In this document: one piece after another, positions 1 to 5,308 of the stretch
Numbering within the stretch: position 1 is the first letter of the stretch
Layout of the letters: every line of letters starts with the position of its first letter
From: Opitutaceae bacterium
Lineage (GTDB): Bacteria; Verrucomicrobiota; Verrucomicrobiae; Opitutales; Opitutaceae
Length of the DNA stretch: 5,308 nt
Assembly (NCBI GenBank): GCA_031266495.1
Contig: JAISAX010000052.1
Span: 1 to 5,308, forward strand
Direction of reading: 5' to 3'
Position numbers and translations under genes: made by a program
The notes under the pieces: generated by a model
Told to the model about the DNA's origin: nothing
Database searches by the model: none
The model's input: the letters and a program-made list of their open reading frames with translations, nothing else

Positions 1-28
1 CCCCCCCCCCCCCCCCCCCCCCCCCCCC
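1..28. repeat. 28-nt poly-C run at the left edge, probable assembly artefact
   Basis: The first 28 bases are all C, followed directly by ordinary coding sequence. On the minus strand this is a poly-G tail attached to the 3' end of the sigma-factor frame. A homopolymer of this length is very unusual in bacterial chromosomes. Poly-G read tails are a known artefact of two-colour sequencing chemistry, so I infer a contig end extended by bad read tails. It should not be read as protein (a glycine run) or as a biological tract. Confidence 0.8.
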
Positions 29-554
29 AGCGGGTGTTGCCGGCCTCCCATTCGCGGCGCATGGACTGGACGGCCGTATGCAGGAGCACGCCAACGTGGT
101 TGGCTGAACGACCGGTGATCTCGCCGATCTTCTGGTAACTGAAACCTTCCTGGTAACGGAGCCGGACGATTTCGCGCTGGGCGGGTGGCAGGGCGGAAAC
201 GAGAGCGAGGATCTGTTGCCGGTCCTCGGCCCGCTGGAGGAGGGTGGCGGGATCGGCTTCGGGTGAGGGGATGCGGCCAGTGGCTTCGTCGTCGAGGAGC
301 GTCATGCGCCCCTGCTTGCGCAAGACGTTGAGCGCCTTGCGCCGGCAGACGGTGAAGAGCCATGCGCCGGTGTGGTCGGCCCAGGCCGCAGGGGGCGTGG
401 CGCCGAGTGCAACAAAAGTCTCCTGCACGATGTCGCGAGCCTGGTCGGCATCGTGCAGGAGTCGGGTCGCGTAGCGGAACAAGGTCGCTTCATGTCGCAC
501 AAGGGCTTCGGCGATCAGGCCGTGAACGGAAAGGGCGTCGGGAGCCTGGTTCAT
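1..554 (-). CDS. ECF-family RNA polymerase sigma factor (sigma-70 family), 3' end truncated
   Basis: This gene encodes a small alternative sigma factor that directs RNA polymerase to a specific promoter set. About 176 residues read before the frame enters the C run. Residues 16-82 match sigma region 2: DADQARDIVQETFVAL is the region 2.2 core-binding helix, and AWLFTVCRRKALNVLRK is the region 2.4 helix that reads the -10 element. A linker follows (83-112). Residues 118-168 are region 4: ALPPAQREIVRLRYQEGFSY, then a helix-turn-helix (QKIGEITGRSANHVGVLLHT) that reads the -35 element. There is no region 1 or 3, as is usual for ECF factors. The ATG at 552-554 is the first start in frame after a TAG at 639-641; no Shine-Dalgarno sequence is evident. 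The natural C-terminus must lie close, since the region 4 helices are complete, but no stop is visible. An anti-sigma gene often follows such factors and would lie beyond the edge. The family call is firm; the ECF subgroup and target genes cannot be read. Confidence 0.92.
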   Translation of the reverse strand, partial: MNQAPDALSVHGLIAEALVRHEATLFRYATRLLHDADQARDIVQETFVALGATPPAAWADHTGAWLFTVCRRKALNVLRKQGRMTLLDDEATGRIPSPEADPATLLQRAEDRQQILALVSALPPAQREIVRLRYQEGFSYQKIGEITGRSANHVGVLLHTAVQSMRREWEAGNTRWGGGGGGGG

Positions 555-602
555 GAAGCGCGGTGGCGGGTTGGCACGGGGGATGCAGTTGCTGATGTAC
601 TC

Positions 603-632
603 ATAATAACACGCGGAATGTCGGTTTATTAA
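603..632 (-). promoter_or_regulatory. Possible sigma-70-type promoter for the ECF sigma gene
   Basis: On the minus strand TTAATA (627-632) is followed after 18 bases by TATTAT (603-608). These match the -35 and -10 consensus at 4 of 6 and 5 of 6 positions. Transcription would start near 596, leaving a leader of about 40 bases before the ATG at 554. The placement is sensible, but the consensus may differ in this organism and no second copy supports it. Confidence 0.35.
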
Positions 633-642
633 CTGAGGCTAC

Positions 643-677
643 GCGGATCGTCCGCAGGGGCTTCGCTTGCGAAGCCC
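643..677. repeat. Two adjacent short perfect palindromes
   Basis: GCGGA-TCG-TCCGC (643-655) is a 5-bp stem with a 3-nt loop. Three bases later GGGCTTCGC-TT-GCGAAGCCC (658-677) gives 9-bp arms around TT. Both lie just upstream of the candidate sigma-gene promoter. Neither is followed by a T run on either strand, so they do not look like intrinsic terminators. They resemble the hairpins of REP-type intergenic repeats. Confidence 0.6.
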
Positions 678-725
678 GCGAGGGCCTGTCGCCGATGGAA
701 AAACGCCAGTTTGTCCGGCTGGCTC

Positions 726-744
726 GGGCTTCGCAAGCGAAGCT
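726..744. repeat. Inverted second copy of the GCTTCGC palindrome
   Basis: GGGCTTCGC-AA-GCGAAGCT matches the reverse complement of the palindrome at 658-677 except at its last base. The two copies therefore face each other across 48 bases, and either could fold alone or pair with the other. A weaker stem, GCCAG (705-709) with CTGGC (719-723), lies between them. This arrangement looks like a REP doublet, which is an inference. Confidence 0.6.
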
Positions 745-754
745 AGAGTGCAGT

Positions 755-875
755 CAAAGGTCAAAAGTCGGAAGGTCGAAGGTCGCCAGCAGCCCCGCTA
801 CGCGGAGCATTTTGCAGGGATGGCCCGCTCCGGCGGGCCGCTGATGACTTCCGACTTTCCGACTTTTGACCTTTG
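755..875. repeat. MITE/REP-like element with 30-bp imperfect terminal inverted repeats
   Basis: The left arm (755-784) and right arm (846-875) are reverse complements at 27 of 30 positions, with a perfect outer 19 bp. Each arm is itself a degenerate 7-8 nt tandem series: AAAGGTC, AAAAGTC, GGAAGGTC, GAAGGTC on the left and its complement on the right. The 61-bp core holds two more hairpins: CCGC-TAC-GCGG (795-805) and GGCCCGC-TCCG-GCGGGCC (822-839). No coding frame here looks real. I found no clear target-site duplication next to the arms. A partial related copy occurs at 4207-4230, which supports a dispersed family. A non-autonomous mobile element or REP-like repeat fits best; a structured RNA is also possible. 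Confidence 0.65.
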
Positions 876-929
876 CCTGATCACTAGTTGCTACATGGGG
901 CACTGCATAATTTCAGTTATCTCGCACAG

Positions 930-944
930 GAAACAGTCTGTTTC
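930..944. promoter_or_regulatory. Candidate operator: 15-bp palindrome GAAACAGTCTGTTTC
   Basis: This is a perfect palindrome around a single central base, the size typical of a dimeric repressor site. The same half-sites recur at 1057-1062 (TGTTTC) and 1074-1079 (GAAACA) in the opposite arrangement. It lies about 220 bp upstream of the cyclophilin-Ig start codon. No regulator gene is in view to match it, so this is only a candidate. Confidence 0.3.
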
Positions 945-1047
945 GTTCATGAAAACCCGTCAGCCGACATCCTGTTTTATGGTTTCCCTGCAAGCCACGG
1001 TACAAAGACTTCCTGAACCATCCGTTTTGGCATTACCCCGTGCAGAT

Positions 1048-1079
1048 CAGGAAAAATGTTTCCTGCCTTGCCTGAAACA
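1048..1079 (+). promoter_or_regulatory. Overlapping, mutually exclusive hairpins in the leader
   Basis: CAGGAAA (1048-1054) can pair with TTTCCTG (1059-1065) around an AATG loop. TGTTTC (1057-1062) can instead pair with GAAACA (1074-1079). The second stem uses bases of the first, so the two folds exclude each other. This resembles a small attenuator-like switch or an overlapping operator. It would matter only if transcription starts upstream of 1048, which is not established. Confidence 0.25.
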
Positions 1080-1164
1080 AATGGTGCATGCATATGTACA
1101 TTCGCTCCTTGATCATTAAAAACATCCAGAATCATCCTCACCCGTTCATCCCTGAATCCTCGAT

Positions 1165-4100
1165 ATGAAAAGTCCACGTCGTCCCGCCGGTTCCCTCGTC
1201 GCGTTGATCCCTGTGTTTGTAATCGCGCTCATTTGCGCGTTCGCGGCTTCGCCCGTGCTTCGCGCAGCCACGCCCGCCATCAAGGCCCGGGATTTCCCGA
1301 TCACTCACGCCGGCTCCGCGCCAGCCGATTACCAATACGTCAACCTCACCGAGTATTTTGACGACCTCGACAACCCCGCCCCTCAAAAAGTCCGTTTCTA
1401 TTTTTCGACGGGTGACAGCATCGATTTCATCCTCCACCGCGACTGGGCACCCAACGCGCACGACAATTTTCTTCGATACGTAAAAGCCTTGCGTTACGAC
1501 GGCACCGCCATCCACCGCAGCGAATACGGCTTCGTCGTGCAGGGCGGCGGTTACATTTACAACAACGGCACCTATGGCTCGTGGGATTCCATCGAACGTT
1601 TCGCCCCCGCGAAAGACGACCCCTACCAACCCGCCCATGCCAACACCCGCGGCACCATCGCCCTCGCCAAGACCGGCGAGCCGGACAGCGCCACGAGCGA
1701 ATGGTTCATCAACATCGAGGACAACACCACCACACTCGCGCCGGCCACCGCCGGCGGCAACCAGACCAACGGCGGCTTCTTCCCCTTTGCCGAAATCGCC
1801 GACGAATGTGTCAGCACATATTTTGCAACCGGCATGGAATTCTTTGACTGGGTCAATTACTATATCGGCGCCTATCAAGTCGGCTACTTCGACACCGTCC
1901 CGGTTTACGAAGGCAATAACAACCAGCAATACCTCGTCGTCGTCGAAGCCGCGCGCCCGACGCTCGATTTCGCGCTCGTGGACGCCACCGGCAACCTCGT
2001 CCAGAAAATCACCGGCGGCGCGACCGAAGCCACCCTCACTTACGGCAACCGCTACCTCGAACTCAAAGGACTCGCGGGCAAAAACGACACCGACACCTAC
2101 CGCATCCGCGCCACCGCGCCCGACGGTCGCACCGCGACCAGAACCCTCGCCGTCAACACCGGAGCCGTGCTCTCCGCGCTCGCGGGCAAAACGATAAAAC
2201 TCACCGCCCCCGCCCTCCCCAAAACCGGGGACGACAAACCCAAGGCCGGAGCGAAACCACACTACACGTGGACCTTTACCGGCGCGGACGGCGTCGAAAA
2301 ACCCATCGCGGGCGCGACCAAGGCCACCTATGCCGCCGCGTCCGCCGCTCCGTATGGATCCGGTAAATACACCGTCACGATTTCCTACGCGGGCAACGAT
2401 GAAAAGACCGTCGAGAAAACGGCGTCGTTCATCGTGGATTTCATCAAAAAACCGCTGCAACTCGCCGCAGGCTTTGCGGTCACGCCCGACGCCCCCGTCA
2501 ACGACGCCAAAGGGAAGCCGATCCCGAACACCGTCATCGGCGCGGATACAACCATCACACTTTACGACCAGAACAACAAACAGACCGTGGTGAAGAATGT
2601 GCCGCAAGGCGTGAAATTCGTCATCACGCTCAACGACATGCCCACGGGCGACCGCCCGCTGCTGTGCTACAAATGGTACGCGGGCAAGGAACTCCTCGAC
2701 ACCTATACGACAACTGCGCGCTCCGACACGTATTACGTCTCGGCGGATCTGGCCGCGCGCATCATGTATTACCTGCGCACGACAAAAGTCTCGATCAACT
2801 GCGTGGTCGAGACCGTTGCCACCGACGCCAAGGGCAAGCCCGTCTCGACGCTCAAGACCAAGGCTGTCGCGCTCAAAACCTACACCGTGCCCAACGGCGT
2901 CGTCATCACCAACAACGCCGACCCGGACAACAAGAAGAACAAACCCGTGGACGACGGCGGCACGGTCACGCTTTCCGCGAAAGCCGGTGGCAGCGCCACG
3001 CTCAGCTACCAATGGCAGGTTTTCAGCGAGGGACAGCAAAAGTGGGTGAACATTGAGGACGGCACAGACAAGGTCACCGGCCACTCCGTTTCCGGCGCGA
3101 AGAAAAACAAACTCACCATCAAAAAGGCCTACGCGACCGACACGGGCTGGTACCGCGTCGTGGTTAAAAATTTCGCAGGCGACGCCTATGCCTACGGCGA
3201 TTTCGTTGACCAATACGGCAACAGCACCACCGCCGAAAATTCCGCCGGGACTTACGTGAAAGTAAGCCGCCAGTTCGCGCCCGCGAGCGTTGCAGGTGGG
3301 GAATACCTGAGCTACGCAAGCACGCTCGCCCTGACAAAGCCGGTGAAACTGCCTGGCGACATCACGCTCACCGACGCCGACCTTGCCGGTTATGCGAATA
3401 CCGACGACACACTGCGCGTCACCGCGAACGGGAAATTCACGTTTTTGAGCGACGGCACGATCACGGGAACCTTCTCCTACAAGCGCACCGCCCGCGACGC
3501 CGCCACCGTGAAGTATTCGTATTCGACGACAATCTTCGGGGCCACCTACACGGAAACAGGCACGTGGAATCTGAAATTCACGAATTTCGGCACCGGCACC
3601 TTCACGGGCACCGGCAAGGCGACCATCAAGACCGGGGGTAAGAGCGTGAGCGCATCGTTCAAATTCAACGGCGGCACGTTCACGATTTCCGATTCCGCGT
3701 CACACGCAGCCACCGGAAATGCCGCCAGTGGAAGTCGCGTGATGACCATAAGTTCTGCTGGCTCGAATTTGATGAACGTCACCCCGGATTGGGGCCAGCT
3801 TGTGATTGCCAACCCTTCGCTTTCGTTACCGCCTTCGATGGAGCAGTCTCTCTCCTCTGCCGCCGAACTCACAAAACTCTTGTTCACGGGCGAACGGGTC
3901 CTGCGCCTGACCGACGCCGCGAGCGGCGAAACACGCGTCCTGGATTTCTCCGACGGCTCTCTGCAAAATATCGTCGCCGAGGACACTGCGGAGGGCGATG
4001 TCCGTGTGACGTTCATCACGCAGGATGCGCTCGGCGAAACCGCTGCCGTGCTGATTTTGTCATTTGGCGAAACGCCGGCCTACCTGCTTGAGGAAACACG

Positions 4101-4173
4101 CGTGTTCATTGATGAAACCGGTGACATCGGAGAGACCCGCAAGACATCCGCCGGGATATTCCTGTTCGAATAA
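1165..4173 (+). CDS. Secreted cyclophilin-type peptidyl-prolyl isomerase fused to Ig-like modules
   Basis: This gene encodes a 1002-residue exported protein with an N-terminal proline cis-trans isomerase. Residues 1-35 are a signal peptide: basic MKSPRRP, a hydrophobic stretch at 11-28, and likely cleavage near VLRA-A. Residues 60-262 are the cyclophilin domain: YDGTAIHRSEYGFVVQGGG (111-129) carries the catalytic His117-Arg118 with Phe123 and Gln126, and GTIALAK (163-169), SEWFIN (178-183) and FFPFAEI (205-211) follow. Residues 265-700 read as about four Ig-like modules. The clearest is 575-700, with Trp617 in YQW and a DTGWYRVVVKNFAG strand at 659-672. Residues 701-1002 are beta-rich (Gly/Thr-rich strands at 741-842) with no recognised domain and no visible C-terminal sorting signal. 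The ATG is the first in frame after a TGA at 1153-1155, and it yields the signal peptide. Single-domain bacterial cyclophilins are usually about 160-200 residues, so most of this protein is extra. It probably acts in the periplasm or at the surface; substrate and partner are unknown. It is convergent with the transporter downstream. Confidence 0.88.
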   Translation: MKSPRRPAGSLVALIPVFVIALICAFAASPVLRAATPAIKARDFPITHAGSAPADYQYVNLTEYFDDLDNPAPQKVRFYFSTGDSIDFILHRDWAPNAHDNFLRYVKALRYDGTAIHRSEYGFVVQGGGYIYNNGTYGSWDSIERFAPAKDDPYQPAHANTRGTIALAKTGEPDSATSEWFINIEDNTTTLAPATAGGNQTNGGFFPFAEIADECVSTYFATGMEFFDWVNYYIGAYQVGYFDTVPVYEGNNNQQYLVVVEAARPTLDFALVDATGNLVQKITGGATEATLTYGNRYLELKGLAGKNDTDTYRIRATAPDGRTATRTLAVNTGAVLSALAGKTIKLTAPALPKTGDDKPKAGAKPHYTWTFTGADGVEKPIAGATKATYAAASAAPYGSGKYTVTISYAGNDEKTVEKTASFIVDFIKKPLQLAAGFAVTPDAPVNDAKGKPIPNTVIGADTTITLYDQNNKQTVVKNVPQGVKFVITLNDMPTGDRPLLCYKWYAGKELLDTYTTTARSDTYYVSADLAARIMYYLRTTKVSINCVVETVATDAKGKPVSTLKTKAVALKTYTVPNGVVITNNADPDNKKNKPVDDGGTVTLSAKAGGSATLSYQWQVFSEGQQKWVNIEDGTDKVTGHSVSGAKKNKLTIKKAYATDTGWYRVVVKNFAGDAYAYGDFVDQYGNSTTAENSAGTYVKVSRQFAPASVAGGEYLSYASTLALTKPVKLPGDITLTDADLAGYANTDDTLRVTANGKFTFLSDGTITGTFSYKRTARDAATVKYSYSTTIFGATYTETGTWNLKFTNFGTGTFTGTGKATIKTGGKSVSASFKFNGGTFTISDSASHAATGNAASGSRVMTISSAGSNLMNVTPDWGQLVIANPSLSLPPSMEQSLSSAAELTKLLFTGERVLRLTDAASGETRVLDFSDGSLQNIVAEDTAEGDVRVTFITQDALGETAAVLILSFGETPAYLLEETRVFIDETGDIGETRKTSAGIFLFE

Positions 4174-4187
4174 CGAACGGCTGTTTT

Positions 4188-4200
4188 TCGCAGCTTGCGA
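4188..4200. other. Small hairpin between convergent genes, not a convincing terminator
   Basis: TCGCA-GCT-TGCGA gives a 5-bp stem 15 bp after the cyclophilin-Ig stop codon. The T run lies before the stem on the plus strand rather than after it, and on the minus strand the stem is followed by A residues. It lacks the layout of an intrinsic terminator in either direction. It may be incidental or assist Rho-dependent ends; neither is shown. Confidence 0.25.
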
Positions 4201-4206
4201 GTTCCG

Positions 4207-4230
4207 GGCTTTTGACCTTCGACCGATCAC
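4207..4230. repeat. Partial second copy of the GACTTTTGACC intergenic repeat
   Basis: These 24 bases match 861-884 at 20 of 24 positions, including TTTTGACCTT and the outer GATCAC, which lies outside the inverted arm of the first element. The copy fills much of the gap between the convergent genes and overlaps the TGA (4227-4229) of the transporter. Only one arm is present. It supports a dispersed repeat family in this genome. Confidence 0.55.
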
Positions 4231-5308
4231 GATTTCTCCGATACACGAAAGGAAAGCAGCGAAGCGATACACGAAAACACCAGGAACATGCAGAAGGTGG
4301 CGAGCCAGGAGGCTTGCGTGTAGATTCGTTGCGATCCGTGCAGATCCGGCGGGAAACAGTTCAACAAAATCCCCACGCCGTTGCCAAAGACGGCGACAAA
4401 AAAATAAAAACTGAAATTCAGCAGGCAGACGGCAAGACTGGCATCGCCGGGAGCGTTGGTTTCGTAAAGCAGGGGAATGGCAATCGAGGAGATGCTCGCC
4501 GTCATCGACAGCAGGCAGAACAGGACGGCGGGGAACGACGTCCTCGCATTGAGGAGAATCAGGGCAGTGAGGGTCGTGAAAACGAACATCGACACGCATC
4601 CGGCCAGCCGGATGAAGATCTTTTTGCGATTTCCGAAGGCGCGGCTGAGCACGGCAAGGAACATGCCGGACAGCGCGGACAGGATTGCCATCAGGGAGAG
4701 AATCCATGCGGCGTTTGCCGGAGCGACCTGACAAAAATCTTCGAGGAATTTTTTCCCGATCACCGTCTGGAGCACATAGTAGAGACCGAAGTTGATTCCG
4801 GTGCAGAGGCAGAGATTCCGGTTGTTGCGTCTGGCCAGAAGCGCCATGAACGGACGCAGGCTGAAATGCGCATGCCGGTGGGTCCGGGTCGTCGGGAATT
4901 TCAGGACGGCGCCCGCGCCAAAAAACAGAAGCCAGCACACGGCGGAGCAGGCCCCGGCGAGGAGCAGCAGATTGCGCCAGCCGATCAGCCCGGCGCCGAT
5001 CAGAAAGGGGGCATTCGCCATGATTCCGCCGGCGTATCCAAAAAAAATCACAACAGAGAGAGCGGGCGGGAAATGTTTTCCCCGAAACACGCGTCGCGTT
5101 TCCTTGACCAGGCTCAGATAAATCGCGCTCGCACCGAGGCCGACCAGAATCCGGCTGAGGTAAAGCTGGAGCAGGCCGTGGGAGAGCGGAAACAGCAGGG
5201 AGCCTGCGCAAAAGACCAGCGCGCCGGAAAGAATGATCCGGCTCCCTCCGAAACGTTCAGCCAGAAATCCGACGACCAACTGGTTAAGCGCATACACATA
5301 CATGAATA
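4227..5308 (-). CDS. Major facilitator superfamily (MFS) transporter, N-terminus beyond the window
   Basis: This gene encodes an inner-membrane secondary transporter; substrate not identifiable. The frame is open to the right edge, and the ATG at 5301-5303 is very likely an internal methionine. Counting from it (358 residues), the sequence begins inside helix 2 (YVYALNQLVVGF) and goes directly into the MFS motif A loop GFLAERFGGSRII (12-24). Helix 1 and the true start are therefore missing, roughly 40-50 residues. Further helices lie near 25-40, 46-64, 80-104 and 108-130. A basic, His-rich central loop (131-160, THRHAH) follows, then six more helices from about 161 to 350. A second motif-A-like loop, SRAFGNRKKIF (220-230), sits between helices 8 and 9, as expected for the duplicated fold. 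GWRN (108-111) at the start of helix 6 is typical of many MFS proteins. The stop TGA lies inside an intergenic repeat copy. The overlapping 383-residue frame (4060-5211) is Arg/Pro-rich with no membrane pattern and is a shadow. Confidence 0.88.
   Translation of the reverse strand, partial: FMYVYALNQLVVGFLAERFGGSRIILSGALVFCAGSLLFPLSHGLLQLYLSRILVGLGASAIYLSLVKETRRVFRGKHFPPALSVVIFFGYAGGIMANAPFLIGAGLIGWRNLLLLAGACSAVCWLLFFGAGAVLKFPTTRTHRHAHFSLRPFMALLARRNNRNLCLCTGINFGLYYVLQTVIGKKFLEDFCQVAPANAAWILSLMAILSALSGMFLAVLSRAFGNRKKIFIRLAGCVSMFVFTTLTALILLNARTSFPAVLFCLLSMTASISSIAIPLLYETNAPGDASLAVCLLNFSFYFFVAVFGNGVGILLNCFPPDLHGSQRIYTQASWLATFCMFLVFSCIASLLSFRVSEKS

Larger units (their letters stand above)
876..1164. 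other. AT-richer non-coding leader region upstream of the cyclophilin-Ig gene
   Basis: This 289-bp stretch is visibly lower in GC than the genes on either side. It contains the GAAACA/TGTTTC half-sites and hairpins listed separately, and a palindromic patch GCATGCATATGTACAT (1087-1102). Plus-strand candidate promoter boxes are weak: CATAAT at 906-911 lacks a good -35, and TTGATC at 1109-1114 lacks a good -10. No Shine-Dalgarno sequence precedes the ATG at 1165. It most likely holds the promoter and 5' leader of the downstream gene, but I cannot place the transcription start. Confidence 0.4.

Noticed and set aside
244..632. Several short plus-strand frames and a minus-strand frame (302-502) over the sigma-factor region
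   Set aside because: All are shadows of the sigma-factor gene, whose regions 2 and 4 are clearly recognisable on the minus strand.
755..875. CRISPR-like array
   Set aside because: The repeated units are 7-8 nt, contiguous and inverted between the two arms, with no spacers of regular size and no cas gene in view.
667..1119. 150-residue plus-strand frame in the intergenic gap
   Set aside because: It starts inside a palindrome, runs through both arms of the inverted repeat, and has no recognisable protein pattern.
977..1177. 66-residue minus-strand frame overlapping the cyclophilin-Ig start
   Set aside because: It reads somewhat like protein (DERVRMILDVFNDQGANVHM), but it has a GTG start inside the opposing gene's signal peptide, no ribosome binding site and no family I recognise. 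A small gene cannot be fully excluded; conservation would decide.
1165..1270. Possible lipoprotein signal at ALIC (residues 21-24)
   Set aside because: The residues before the cysteine do not fit a lipobox (no Leu at -3, no Gly/Ala/Ser at -1), and a standard cleavage region follows at 31-35.
1138..3213. 691-residue open frame antisense to the cyclophilin-Ig gene
   Set aside because: It mirrors the GC-rich codon pattern of the real gene, is very rich in Val, Gly, Arg and Asp, shows no domain or signal, and the plus-strand product is clearly recognisable.
4060..5211. 383-residue minus-strand frame overlapping the transporter
   Set aside because: Its product is rich in Arg, Pro and Ser without membrane helices, while the overlapping frame gives a textbook MFS protein.

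Overview
The window is high-GC bacterial DNA with three genes: one cut off at the left end, one complete, and one cut off at the right end. The layout suggests Verrucomicrobiota, possibly Opitutales. Clues are a very large secreted protein built from weak Ig-like modules, a short ECF sigma factor, genes without clear Shine-Dalgarno sequences, and short hairpin-rich intergenic repeats. This placement is inferred from general familiarity; no marker gene is present to prove it.

Layout. Positions 1-28 are a pure C run, most likely an assembly artefact at a contig end. Positions 1-554 (minus strand) encode an ECF-type RNA polymerase sigma factor whose last residues are lost in that C run. Positions 555-1164 are a 610-bp non-coding gap between divergent genes. 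It holds a possible sigma-gene promoter, a cluster of perfect short palindromes (643-743), a MITE/REP-like unit with 30-bp inverted arms (755-875), and an AT-richer stretch with four GAAACA/TGTTTC half-sites (930-1079). Positions 1165-4173 (plus strand) encode a 1002-residue exported protein: signal peptide, cyclophilin-type peptidyl-prolyl isomerase domain, about four Ig-like modules, and a beta-rich C-terminal third. A 53-bp convergent gap follows, carrying a second, partial copy of the intergenic repeat. From 4227 to the right edge (minus strand) lies an MFS transporter lacking its start and first membrane helix.

How the genes relate. No operon is visible: the sigma factor and the cyclophilin protein diverge, and the cyclophilin protein and transporter converge. 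ECF sigma factors often control envelope functions, and periplasmic folding enzymes are common targets, so a link between the divergent pair is possible but untested. The most unusual items are the cyclophilin-Ig fusion and the dispersed inverted-repeat family. I see no CRISPR array, transposase gene, tRNA, rRNA or recognisable defence system.
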